DNA of 49,452 bases from Candidatus Omnitrophota bacterium (GTDB taxonomy: Bacteria > Omnitrophota > Gorgyraeia > Zapsychrales > Zapsychraceae), in contig JADFZM010000005.1 in the NCBI GenBank assembly GCA_015232535.1, positions 1-49,452 of the forward strand, read 5' to 3'. The notes beneath the pieces were generated by a model. The model was not told where the DNA came from and did not search any database. It was given only the letters and a program-made list of their open reading frames with translations. Positions 16,589-23,927 of this stretch are shown here, in pieces. The translations under genes and the position numbers were made by a program. Positions within the stretch are counted from its first letter, which is position 1. Each line of letters opens with the position of its first letter.

Positions 16589-16617
16589 TTGACAGAAGGA
16601 CATTTTCCAGCTATGTT
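16589..16617 (+). promoter_or_regulatory. Consensus promoter of mnmG
   Basis: TTGACA (16589-16594), 17-nt spacer, TATGTT (16612-16617). Transcription would start near 16624, about 34 nt before the mnmG ATG. Confidence 0.7.
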
Positions 16618-16657
16618 TATTCTTCGACGATGTAAAGAAGTCATTGACTAAAAAAGT

Positions 16658-18559
16658 ATGAATAAAGAATACGATATTATAGTAATAGGCGCGGGCCATG
16701 CCGGTTGCGAGGCCGCCTTAGCCGCGAGCCGAATGGGCTGCCAAACTCTTTTGGTCAATCTTCGCTTTGATACGATAGGCGAGATGAGCTGCAACCCGGC
16801 TATAGGCGGAGTGGGCAAGGGACAGCTGGTAAAAGAAATTGACGCCTTAGGCGGCGCGATGGGAATTGTCACCGATAACTCCGGCATACAATTTCGCCAG
16901 TTAAATTCCTCGAAAGGGCAGGCGGTGCGCTCTTCCCGCGCCCAGGCCGACCGCAAGCTTTATCGCCAATTTATGCAGCGACTTATTAGGGAACAAAATT
17001 ATCTGAATTTCCTTGAAGATCAGGTTTCCGGGATAAGCGTAAAAAACGGTTGCGTAAAAAGTATCTCGACTTTAAAAGGGGAAAATATATTTTGCCGTGT
17101 TCTGGTGATCGCCGCCGGCACATTTCTCGACGGAAGAATCCACGTCGGTCCCGCGATCACGCCCGGCGGGCGTATCAATGAGCCGAATTCCACGGAATTG
17201 GCTAAGTCCGTGCGCGATATCGGCCTAAAGATGGTTTATTTTAAGACCGGCACCCCGCCCCGCCTCGACGGTAAGACGATAGATTTCAGCAAGCTCGAAG
17301 AGCAGGTTTCAGATGCTCCGCCGGCCCCTTTTTCGTTTAAGACAAAGGAAATACCCAAAGAACAAAAACTCCTTCCCTGTTATATAACGCACACAACGGC
17401 CAAAACTCACGAAATAATCAAGGCCAATATGCATTTATCTCCGATGTATTCCGGCCAGATCAACGCGACGGGGGTGAGGTATTGCCCGTCGATAGAAGAT
17501 AAACTAAAGAAATTCGCAGACAAAAAAAGCCATCAGGTGTTTTTAGAGCCCGAGGGGCTGGACACAGACCTTTATTATCCAAACGGCATCTCGACGGGGT
17601 TACCGGCCGAGGTGCAGGAGGAGTTTGTGCGCACTATAAAAGGGCTCGAGAAAGCCAAGATAACCCGTTACGGTTATTCCATCGAGCACGGTGTTATCCC
17701 TCCGACGGGATTGAAACACACCCTTGAAACCAAGGCGGTAAAGAATTTATTTCTGGCCGGACAATTAAACGGCACAACCGGCTATGAGGAGGCGGCCGGC
17801 CAGGGGATAGTCGCCGGGATAAACGCCGCTTTAAGCGTTTTAGGCAAAGAGCCTTTTACTTTGGCCCGCGATGAGTCTTATATCGGGGTTCTTATAGATG
17901 ACCTGGTGACCAAGGGCACAGAGGAGCCTTATCGGATGTTCACATCTCGGGTCGAGTACCGCCTTCTTGTCCGAGAGGATAATGCGGATAAAAGGATGTG
18001 CGAATATGCGAAAAAGTTCGGGTTAATATCCCCTAAGGAATACGATAGGATTAAGCGGAAATATGAGAAAATAAAAAGCACTATAGAATATTTAAAGCAA
18101 ACCAGGCCGGGTAACCTCAAGCTGCTTAATCAGGAATTAGAGAAGATAAACGGCAATGCCTTGCGGCAGCCTCCGACTCTTTATTCTTTGCTCAAGCGCC
18201 CGGAAGTCGGTTGGGAAATGCTGGGAAAAATCGACGAAAGATTATCCGAAGAAGAAAAAGAGATAACCGAACAGATAGAATACGAAACAAAGTATGAAGG
18301 CTTTATCGCCCGGCAGTTGAAAGATGTCGAGAAATTCCGGCATATTGAGAATATAAAAATACCGGCGGCCCTTAATTATGACGAGGTGCCGAACCTTTCC
18401 AATGAAATAAGGCAGAAATTAAAGTTTCATCTTCCGGAAAACTTAGGGCAGGCCAACCGCATATCGGGAGTGACCCCGGCGGCTATTTCTATCTTGATGA
18501 TTTATTTAAAAAAACTCAGCCGGGAGAGAAGCGGGAGAAAGGGTAAGAATGACAAATAG
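16658..18559 (+). CDS. mnmG: tRNA uridine-5-carboxymethylaminomethyl modification enzyme MnmG (GidA)
   Basis: With MnmE, this FAD enzyme adds the carboxymethylaminomethyl group to U34 of certain tRNAs, using methylenetetrahydrofolate. The 633-aa length is standard. The Rossmann FAD site is near the N-terminus (VIGAGHAGCEAALAASRMG). Family signatures follow: CNPAIGGVGKG, QFRQLNSSKGQAV, RAQADR, FKTGTPPR, and the late GQLNGTTGYEEAAGQG. The C-terminal helical tRNA-binding region ends RISGVTPAAISILMIYLKK. The ribosome site is weak. It overlaps the next gene by 11 nt. MnmE is not in the window. Confidence 0.97.
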   Translation: MNKEYDIIVIGAGHAGCEAALAASRMGCQTLLVNLRFDTIGEMSCNPAIGGVGKGQLVKEIDALGGAMGIVTDNSGIQFRQLNSSKGQAVRSSRAQADRKLYRQFMQRLIREQNYLNFLEDQVSGISVKNGCVKSISTLKGENIFCRVLVIAAGTFLDGRIHVGPAITPGGRINEPNSTELAKSVRDIGLKMVYFKTGTPPRLDGKTIDFSKLEEQVSDAPPAPFSFKTKEIPKEQKLLPCYITHTTAKTHEIIKANMHLSPMYSGQINATGVRYCPSIEDKLKKFADKKSHQVFLEPEGLDTDLYYPNGISTGLPAEVQEEFVRTIKGLEKAKITRYGYSIEHGVIPPTGLKHTLETKAVKNLFLAGQLNGTTGYEEAAGQGIVAGINAALSVLGKEPFTLARDESYIGVLIDDLVTKGTEEPYRMFTSRVEYRLLVREDNADKRMCEYAKKFGLISPKEYDRIKRKYEKIKSTIEYLKQTRPGNLKLLNQELEKINGNALRQPPTLYSLLKRPEVGWEMLGKIDERLSEEEKEITEQIEYETKYEGFIARQLKDVEKFRHIENIKIPAALNYDEVPNLSNEIRQKLKFHLPENLGQANRISGVTPAAISILMIYLKKLSRERSGRKGKNDK

Positions 18560-19214
18560 GAAGTTCATTGTTTTCTTAATTGTCCTTGCGGTATGGATAG
18601 CCCTGGGAATATTTTTTCGCGTCGACCTAAGCGGTTTTAAGCAATATCTGGATAGCTTGCCGTTATGGGCGTCAGGGGTGATCTTCATTGTTTCTTATGT
18701 TACGCTCACATTTATCGTCCTTATCGGGCCGAAAGATGTTTTTAAAATAATCGCGGCGCTTATTTACGGAGCTTATATCAGCACCGCTTTTGTTTATGCC
18801 GCGGAGATGGTAAATTTAATAGTCCTTTTTACTTTCAGCCGGCGGCTGGGCAGGGATTATATCGCCCTTAGGCTAAAGGGGAAGATGCAAAAGATCGACG
18901 ATTATTTATCGCAAAGCGGTTTTTGGAGCATATTCTTCTTAAGGCTTTTCCCTATTGTGCCTTTTCGTTTTCTTGATTTGGGGATGGGCTTGACTAAGAT
19001 CGGCTTAGGTAAATATTTTTTGATATCTGCCGTAGCATCGCTTCCGAGAATATTCTTTATTCAGTTTTTCCTTACCCTGGGCTTAGACGTAGTTTTAAAC
19101 CCGGTTAAGCTAAATGAATACCTTACCCGGAACCCGCAGGTAATGTATTTAAGCTTCGCTTATTGCCTTTTGGCGTTTATTTTTTTGCTTTTCTGGAGGA
19201 AAAGAAAAGCTTAG
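18549..19214 (+). CDS. TVP38/TMEM64 (DedA-like) family membrane protein
   Basis: A 221-aa integral membrane protein with about six hydrophobic segments. The family core is visible: IGPKDVFKIIAALIYGAY in place of the usual G-x-x-FG-x-x-x-G, then the re-entrant and charged region FFLRLFPIVPFRFLDLGMGLT, typical of SNARE-associated/VTT-domain proteins. Members of this superfamily include lipid scramblases and flippases, but the substrate here is unknown. The start lies inside mnmG (11-nt overlap), indicating co-transcription. A basic tail (FWRKRKA) ends the protein in the cytoplasm. Confidence 0.8.
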   Translation: MTNRKFIVFLIVLAVWIALGIFFRVDLSGFKQYLDSLPLWASGVIFIVSYVTLTFIVLIGPKDVFKIIAALIYGAYISTAFVYAAEMVNLIVLFTFSRRLGRDYIALRLKGKMQKIDDYLSQSGFWSIFFLRLFPIVPFRFLDLGMGLTKIGLGKYFLISAVASLPRIFFIQFFLTLGLDVVLNPVKLNEYLTRNPQVMYLSFAYCLLAFIFLLFWRKRKA

Positions 19215-19250
19215 AATATACTATCGGCCTTTTGCAAAACGGCATTTTCC

Positions 19251-19341
19251 CGTCATTCTGACCCTGAGCTTGTCGAAGGGGAAGAATCTCCAAATAGTTA
19301 TATTATGTCATTAGATATCCTTCGCGTTGCTCAGGATGACG
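19251..19341. repeat. Dispersed palindromic repeat, GTCATTCTGA...TCAGGATGAC family
   Basis: The left end CGTCATTCTGA and right end TCAGGATGACG are imperfect inverted repeats about 90 bp apart. Inner parts (GAAGAATCTCC; ATCCTTCGC) match the element at 23793-23858. It sits between two convergent genes, where it may also act as a transcription stop. No transposase is present, so it is MITE- or REP-like by structure only. Confidence 0.7.
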
Positions 19342-19349
19342 AAGACACC

Positions 19350-19955
19350 CTAATCTTGTAATGCCAATTTAAGGGCTGTTTCCGCCATCAAAGCCGCGCA
19401 GAGGGTGACACGTGGCGCGAGGGGAGGGTTGTTTTTATCTACACCGGTCTTACCGTCTCCGGCGAAGAAAATATTACCGACCCTTCTCATGCAAAGCGGG
19501 AAGTTTCCCGAAATTCCCGCCAAGCCGTTTCCGCTGATAACAAATTTCGCTTTATCCTGATAAAATTCCACGAAGTCCCGCTTATATTTAGCATTGTCAA
19601 ACGCTTCGATCACGATATCACAATCAACAAAGTAAAGATTTCCGTCTTTTGCCGACCATTCTTTTTGATAAATTTTAATTTCGGAGGAAGGATTAATATC
19701 GAGCAGCCTCTTTTTAAGCACTTTAACTTTTGGCTTGCCGATTTCCTTAAAGAAGTATTGCTGGCGGTTAAGATTTGAGAAATCGATTTTATCTTTGTCG
19801 ATGACCTCGAGATTCCTAAAGCCGCTGCGGATAAGCATTATCGCGATATTCGAGCCCAATCCCCCGGCGCCGCCTATGCCGAGTTTAACCCTTTGAATTT
19901 CCCCGAGCTGTTTCTTCGTTAAGTATTTAAGTAAATTATTTTCGAAAGAGTTCAT
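19350..19955 (-). CDS. thiF: ThiF-family ThiS adenylyltransferase, short form
   Basis: Adenylates the C-terminal glycine of the sulfur carrier ThiS for thiazole synthesis. The 201-aa protein has the E1-like nucleotide motif GIGGAGGLGSN (about residues 26-36), the DKDKIDFSNLNRQQYF stretch with the conserved R-Q, and a later DIVIEAFDNAKYKR. It is shorter than the E. coli type (~250 aa) and no CxxC zinc pair is visible, which fits the compact ThiF family 2 found with ThiH in anaerobes. It is the last gene of the reverse-strand thi operon, 3 nt after thiH. Confidence 0.9.
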   Translation of the reverse strand: MNSFENNLLKYLTKKQLGEIQRVKLGIGGAGGLGSNIAIMLIRSGFRNLEVIDKDKIDFSNLNRQQYFFKEIGKPKVKVLKKRLLDINPSSEIKIYQKEWSAKDGNLYFVDCDIVIEAFDNAKYKRDFVEFYQDKAKFVISGNGLAGISGNFPLCMRRVGNIFFAGDGKTGVDKNNPPLAPRVTLCAALMAETALKLALQD

Positions 19956-19958
19956 TGT

Positions 19959-20978
19959 TTATTGTTGCCGGTTAATTGACCGCCAGTCGGTAAGAATCGG
20001 ATCAAAGCCTTTTGCCTTAAGCAAAGCCATTATTGCTTCGGCCGAACGGCTGTCTTTAATGTCAAATTGCGGTTCTTGCGAATTTGCGGGATTAATATCA
20101 TACCCTCCGACGGAAGTGTTCGAGCCGGCGGACATGCGGGTTACGCCTATCCCCAAAAGATTGTCGCGCATATTTTGATTTTCCCGGGTTGAGAGGTTTA
20201 TTCCTACTCTGGGGAAATTTATTCGGGCTAGGCAGATTATTTTAAACAGTGTTATATCGTCTATATCCGAGCGGGCGAATTCTTTTCCTTTGATATTCCT
20301 TAAGCGGGGGAAAGAGAGGCTGTATTCAACCCCGGGATAAGTTTTTTCCATATATTCCAAATGGCGGAAAAGCTCTAAAAGGTCCTCGGCCGCATCCGAC
20401 AGGCCGAGCAGTATGCCTAAAGTTATATAGCGCATTCCGGCTGCGGCCGCCCGCTCGGGAGCGTTGAGCCTAAAGTTATAATCGCTTTTTTTCCCGGATA
20501 AATGCACTTCTTTGTAGCGTATAGAATCGTAAGTTTCCTGATAAATAGTAATGCCGTCGACTCCGCTTGAAAAAAGCTCCCGGTATTCAGCTGTTTCCAT
20601 GGGGTGAACTTCGAGGGAAATTACGGAAAAATATTCCTTGGCGGCATTGACCGCGGCCTTTAAATATTCGAGCGGGGTGGCTTCGTAGGATTCTCCGGTA
20701 AGAAGCAGGATGTGTTCAATACCGGTTGCGGATACCTTCTCCATTTCCCGGCGCATTTCCTCTAGGGATAATTTTATCCGTTTTATTTTGTTGTGGCTGT
20801 TAAAACCGCAATAGGTGCAATGGCTGCTGCAATAATTAGAAAGATAAATGGGCGTATAAAGAGAAATAGTCCTTCCGAAGAATTGTTCGGTGATAGACTT
20901 GGCTTCCCCGGCAAGCTTCTCGGTTAAAAGGCGGTCGCTATTTAAAAGGATATTTTTTATTTCTTTAATGGTTAACAT
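19959..20978 (-). CDS. thiH: 2-iminoacetate synthase ThiH (radical SAM tyrosine lyase)
   Basis: Splits tyrosine to dehydroglycine and p-cresol, feeding the thiazole synthase ThiG. It is oxygen-sensitive and replaces ThiO in anaerobes. I place the start at the ATG at 20978 (MLTIKEIKN), not at the track's 21020. The extra 14 residues are the preceding gene read in another frame, and the chosen start gives the usual 7-nt coupling overlap. The product is 339 aa. The radical SAM cluster motif is YCSSHCTYCGF (CxxxCxxC). Further matches are ILLLTGES, EVHPMETAEY, GITIYQETYD and GINLSTRE. The C-terminal DxRS is typical of the family. Confidence 0.93.
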   Translation of the reverse strand: MLTIKEIKNILLNSDRLLTEKLAGEAKSITEQFFGRTISLYTPIYLSNYCSSHCTYCGFNSHNKIKRIKLSLEEMRREMEKVSATGIEHILLLTGESYEATPLEYLKAAVNAAKEYFSVISLEVHPMETAEYRELFSSGVDGITIYQETYDSIRYKEVHLSGKKSDYNFRLNAPERAAAAGMRYITLGILLGLSDAAEDLLELFRHLEYMEKTYPGVEYSLSFPRLRNIKGKEFARSDIDDITLFKIICLARINFPRVGINLSTRENQNMRDNLLGIGVTRMSAGSNTSVGGYDINPANSQEPQFDIKDSRSAEAIMALLKAKGFDPILTDWRSINRQQ

Positions 20979-21790
20979 TGCTTCTTTCGGGCTATGGCGA
21001 TCACGTGAAGCCCCCACCAATGTTTTAAAAGCAGGCTTATCGGCGCAACCGACGGGTCATGGCAGTAAACAGAAGCGTCAAAATCCTTTAAAAGCCTCTT
21101 AAGCCGAGCAGGGGTTGTGATATTACAATGCCTTTTTTTATGCGTTTCTCCCCGGTTTATTATTATCCGTCCGAAGATCTTATGCATAATATCCCCGAAT
21201 CCGGAGTATTTGTATTTGCCGCGGAATATCCGAAGCGGCCATTTGATCATTTGAAAAGGGATATCAAGAAATCTTTTTAACGGCTGGAGGTATTTTTCGT
21301 AATAGTAATTAGGGGTGATGATTATGATGCGTCCCTTATCGGACAATAAACCGCCAAGGCAGGAAAGAAGTTTTTCCAGTTGCCAGTCGTGCATATGTTC
21401 GGCAACCTCGAGCATGAAAACAACGTCGAGCTTGCGGTTGAAAACATAATCTGTAGCGTCGGCGCAGTAGGCTTCAGCTTTGTCTTGCAAATCAACCGGG
21501 AGCTTTTTGATCGTCTCTTTGGCGATTTCTATCGCGTCTTTGCTGTAATCCAGCCCGATCGCCTTTGCCCCTTTCATGACGCTGTAGAAGACAAGCTCGC
21601 CTCTTCCGCAGCCTATATCCAGCACTGATTCGCTGTGTTTTATATCTGCTATCTCGAGAGCCATTTTATATAGAGGGTGAGTTGCATTGTCCAGCCCCGA
21701 AAAATATTCCCGGTGGCCTTCGCAGTCGGATAGATAATATTCCTTTGTGTATAAATCAGGGGATACGATAATTTTTCTTAGTTCAGCCAT
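20972..21790 (-). CDS. Class I SAM-dependent methyltransferase inside the thi operon
   Basis: A 272-aa protein with a clear Rossmann SAM site (VLDIGCGRGELVFYSVMKGAKAIGLDYS, about residues 56-83) and the usual acidic strands (CADATD, FMLEVAEHMHD). It resembles UbiE/UbiG-type small-molecule methyltransferases. The C-terminal part (about 150-272) is basic and includes IKWPLRIFRGKYKYSG. The substrate cannot be told. It lies between thiG (18-nt gap) and thiH (7-nt overlap), so it is co-transcribed, but no methyltransferase step is known in thiazole synthesis. It could act in an unrelated pathway or on a thiamine-linked metabolite. No clear ribosome site precedes it. Confidence 0.8.
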   Translation of the reverse strand: MAELRKIIVSPDLYTKEYYLSDCEGHREYFSGLDNATHPLYKMALEIADIKHSESVLDIGCGRGELVFYSVMKGAKAIGLDYSKDAIEIAKETIKKLPVDLQDKAEAYCADATDYVFNRKLDVVFMLEVAEHMHDWQLEKLLSCLGGLLSDKGRIIIITPNYYYEKYLQPLKRFLDIPFQMIKWPLRIFRGKYKYSGFGDIMHKIFGRIIINRGETHKKRHCNITTPARLKRLLKDFDASVYCHDPSVAPISLLLKHWWGLHVIAIARKKQC

Positions 21791-21808
21791 AGGAATTTAT
21801 TCGAAAAT

Positions 21809-22615
21809 TTATTCGTATAGAAACCCGCTTAAAGGGGATGAGGCATTGCCTTTGTTTTTTTCTTTGGGAAGCTTCCCTAAATAAGCCAAGCGGCCGGCTT
21901 CGACGGCTAGCGAAAATGCCCGGGCGATAGAAACCGGGTCGGAAGCCGTCGCGATTGCCGTATTAACCAAAACAGCATCCGCGCCTATTTCCATGGCATA
22001 TGCGGCTTGGGAAGGCGAGCCTATTCCCGCATCGACGATAATAGGCAAATCAATTTCATTGATCAAAACTTTAATAAATTCCTCCGCCTTAAGCCCTTGA
22101 TTGCTGCCGATAAAAGAACCCAAAGGCATAACGGTTGCCGCTCCTGCTTTTACAAGCTCGCGCGCGGCGTAAAGGTCGGGGAACATGTATGGGAGGACGA
22201 CAAAGCCTTCTTTGGATAATATTTCGGTTGCCTTGATCGTCTCGTTATTGTCGGGCAAAAGGTATTTGGAATCGTTCATTATTTCTATCTTGACCCAATT
22301 CCCGTATCCGGCTTCTTTGGAAATCCTGGCGATACGTATTGCTTCCTCGGCGTTCCTCGCCCCTGAGGTATTGACTAGAAGTTTCACGCTATGCGGAATA
22401 TATTCCAGGATGTTTTCTTCGTGCCGCTCCAGGTCGATGCGGCGAAGGGCGACTGTGACGATCTCGATCCCTGTTTTTTTAATACAGGTTTCCAATTCCT
22501 GTTTGCTTTTGAATTTGCCGGTTCCCAGGAAAAACCGGTTATTGAAGATCGTATCGGCGATAATAAGCGGCTTATCGTCGACATTTTCTGCCGGATTATT
22601 TCTGACGTTTTCCAT
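21809..22615 (-). CDS. thiG: Thiazole synthase ThiG
   Basis: Condenses deoxyxylulose phosphate, dehydroglycine and ThiS thiocarboxylate sulfur into the thiazole phosphate of thiamine. The 268-aa TIM-barrel protein has the phosphate-binding and active-site motifs of the family: FLGTGKFKS near the start, [24 protein letters not shown], the Schiff-base lysine in [22 protein letters not shown] and [28 protein letters not shown]. An N-terminal extension of about 18 residues precedes the core. The ribosome site (GGAGGC) lies in the end of thiS, 2 nt upstream. Confidence 0.96.
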   Translation of the reverse strand: MENVRNNPAENVDDKPLIIADTIFNNRFFLGTGKFKSKQELETCIKKTGIEIVTVALRRIDLERHEENILEYIPHSVKLLVNTSGARNAEEAIRIARISKEAGYGNWVKIEIMNDSKYLLPDNNETIKATEILSKEGFVVLPYMFPDLYAARELVKAGAATVMPLGSFIGSNQGLKAEEFIKVLINEIDLPIIVDAGIGSPSQAAYAMEIGADAVLVNTAIATASDPVSIARAFSLAVEAGRLAYLGKLPKEKNKGNASSPLSGFLYE

Positions 22616-22617
22616 GC

Positions 22618-22818
22618 CTAACCGCCTCCGACGAAAGTTACGAGCTCGATTTTATCGTTCTCTTGAAGGCTGAAATTTTCCCAGTTTTCGGATCTGATGA
22701 TCTTGCCGTTCACCTCCGAAATGACATGCTCCGGATCAGTGCATGATTCTTTGATCGCGTTCGCCAAATTATTCGGGCCCAGAAGTTGTTTTTCTTTTCC
22801 GTTTATGATAATCTTCAT
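22618..22818 (-). CDS. thiS: Sulfur carrier protein ThiS
   Basis: A 66-aa ubiquitin-like carrier that holds sulfur as a C-terminal thiocarboxylate. It begins [12 protein letters not shown] and ends in the required Gly-Gly (FVGGG). The [11 protein letters not shown] segment is typical, where VN-x-x-x-V-x-R-x-x-W is the ThiS pattern. It is the first gene of the thi operon. The leader is about 24 nt and shows no strong ribosome site. Confidence 0.95.
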   Translation of the reverse strand: MKIIINGKEKQLLGPNNLANAIKESCTDPEHVISEVNGKIIRSENWENFSLQENDKIELVTFVGGG

Positions 22819-22848
22819 ATTGTTACTTAATCGATTTTAATAGAAGTA

Positions 22849-22877
22849 ATATTAAAACACTTTACGGGAAAAAGCAA
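22849..22877 (-). promoter_or_regulatory. Promoter of the thi operon (short leader)
   Basis: On the minus strand: TTGCTT, 17-nt spacer, TAATAT. Transcription would start near 22842, leaving about 24 nt before the thiS ATG, too short for a TPP riboswitch. No thi-box core was found in the surrounding 90 bp. Confidence 0.6.
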
Positions 22878-22905
22878 ACTAAATCAAAGAGCCCGGAGCT
22901 AGGCG

Positions 22906-23103
22906 ATGCCCGAATATATTTGTCCGAACTGTAAAAACGTTATTTATGATGAGGATGCGCTCTTGTGCCATTTCTGCGGGGAGAGTTTAGGAAAAGCTGG
23001 ACGAGGATTTATCGGGCGGATTAGATATCAAAACAAAAAAATCATTTGGTATTTTATAATATTTTTGATATTATTAATCTTCATTTTTACCGGATTAAAG
23101 TAG
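22906..23103 (+). CDS. Small zinc-ribbon protein with one transmembrane helix
   Basis: A 65-aa protein. Residues 5-25 form a zinc-ribbon pattern with two Cys pairs (CPNCKN, CHFCGE). A basic linker follows, then one membrane helix near the C-terminus (IIWYFIIFLILLIFIFTG, about 46-63). A GGAG ribosome site lies upstream. It is divergent from the thi operon. Such zinc-ribbon membrane proteins are common and mostly uncharacterised. The Cys-rich head would face the cytoplasm by the positive-inside rule. Confidence 0.75.
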   Translation: MPEYICPNCKNVIYDEDALLCHFCGESLGKAGRGFIGRIRYQNKKIIWYFIIFLILLIFIFTGLK

Positions 23104-23199
23104 AAAATAATTTAAATTATTTATGTTAATTCATTTTGAATATTATATAATTACTATTGTAATCAACAAACAAATTACGAAAGCGAGTGTGAGGTTTAA

Positions 23200-23655
23200 A
23201 TGAACCAGAAAGCGTTTGGTTATCAGCTGTTGTTGGATCTCTACGGATGTAAAAAGGGTGTCTGCGAGGATTTGTCTTTGTGTTATCAATTCCTTGATGA
23301 TATCGTATCAGCCCTCGGCATGGAGAAGCAGTCTCCGCCGAGTATTTTTAGGAGCGATGCGGTACGTTTTCCCGATAAGGCCGGGCTTTCGGGATGGGCG
23401 CCTTTGATCGAAAGCTCTATAGTCATCCACACGCTTTCTCCGACTGATTTTATCTCGGTTGACGTGTACTGTTGTAAGAAGTTCGCCAATTCAACCGCTG
23501 TTGATATCTGCAAAAAGTTTTTTGAACCGAAGAAGATCGATATGCAGTATATCGAGCGCGGCATGGATTATTATAAGGTAGACAGCACTTATCATACCCT
23601 TACGGTCGATAAAAGCGAAGCGGACAAGCCGGAAGTGGTCATCTGCCAAAAATAA
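23200..23655 (+). CDS. Divergent S-adenosylmethionine decarboxylase (SpeD) family protein
   Basis: A 151-aa pyruvoyl-enzyme family member. The N-terminus GYQLLLDLYGC matches the SpeD opening. The self-cleavage site reads LIESSIVIHT: Glu71-Ser72 would give the pyruvoyl group, and His77 and the VDVYCC cysteines (91/92) line up with the processing His and catalytic Cys. Two usual residues differ: the His after the cleavage Ser (ESH) is Ser here, and the WPE after IHT is LSP. It may therefore not act on AdoMet. Some SpeD homologues have become arginine or ornithine decarboxylases. It stands alone with a following terminator. Ribosome site GAGG lies upstream. Confidence 0.7.
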   Translation: MNQKAFGYQLLLDLYGCKKGVCEDLSLCYQFLDDIVSALGMEKQSPPSIFRSDAVRFPDKAGLSGWAPLIESSIVIHTLSPTDFISVDVYCCKKFANSTAVDICKKFFEPKKIDMQYIERGMDYYKVDSTYHTLTVDKSEADKPEVVICQK

Positions 23656-23699
23656 GTTGCTTTCAACCGAGCGTTGTAGCTATAATCTAGTAGTTTTGT

Positions 23700-23745
23700 A
23701 AAAGGGAATAGTTTGGAATTTAAGCTATTCCCTTTTAAATTTTTA
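23700..23745 (+). terminator. Rho-independent terminator after the SpeD-like gene
   Basis: AAAAGGGAATAG (23700-23711) and CTATTCCCTTTT (23725-23736) form a perfect 12-bp stem with a 13-nt loop. The T-rich end of the stem and AAATTTTT follow. The symmetry could also allow reverse-strand function. Confidence 0.8.
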
Positions 23746-23749
23746 AAAA

Positions 23750-23914
23750 GTCATTGCGAGGAACGAAGTGACGAAGCAATCCGGCGTTTTTTGTCGTCCT
23801 GAACGAGCAAAGCGAGTGAAGGATCTCATAATAGATCCTTCGCTTCGCTCAGTATGACCACAAAAACGTGGTCAGATTGCTTCGCTAAGGCGAAAAAGAG
23901 TCGCTCGCAAGGAC
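23750..23914. repeat. Dispersed palindromic repeat (GTCATTGCGAGG...GCAAGGAC family), interrupted
   Basis: The left arm GTCATTGCGAGGAACGAAGTGACGAAGCAAT and the right arm GATTGCTTCGC...GCTCGCAAGGAC are inverted repeats. They are separated by a second element (23793-23858) and a small hairpin (GACCAC/GTGGTC, 23855-23873). I know this palindrome type as common in environmental bacterial genomes. It ends 13 nt before the leuS start. Confidence 0.75.
23793..23858. repeat. Inner palindromic repeat nested in the 23750-23914 element
   Basis: GTCGTCCTGAACGAGCAAAGCGAGTGAAGGATCT and AGATCCTTCGCTTCGCTCAGTATGAC are imperfect inverted repeats around a 6-nt centre. The same family as 19251-19341 by its GTCxTxCTGA ends and GGATCT/ATCCTTCGC inner part. 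Confidence 0.7.
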
Positions 23915-23927
23915 AGAAAGTATTTTT

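Noticed and set aside
20979-21020. Upstream start of thiH given by the ORF track
   Set aside because: The extra 14 residues overlap the methyltransferase and do not resemble ThiH.
22819-22905. TPP riboswitch upstream of thiS
   Set aside because: No thi-box core sequence was found, and the predicted leader is only about 24 nt.
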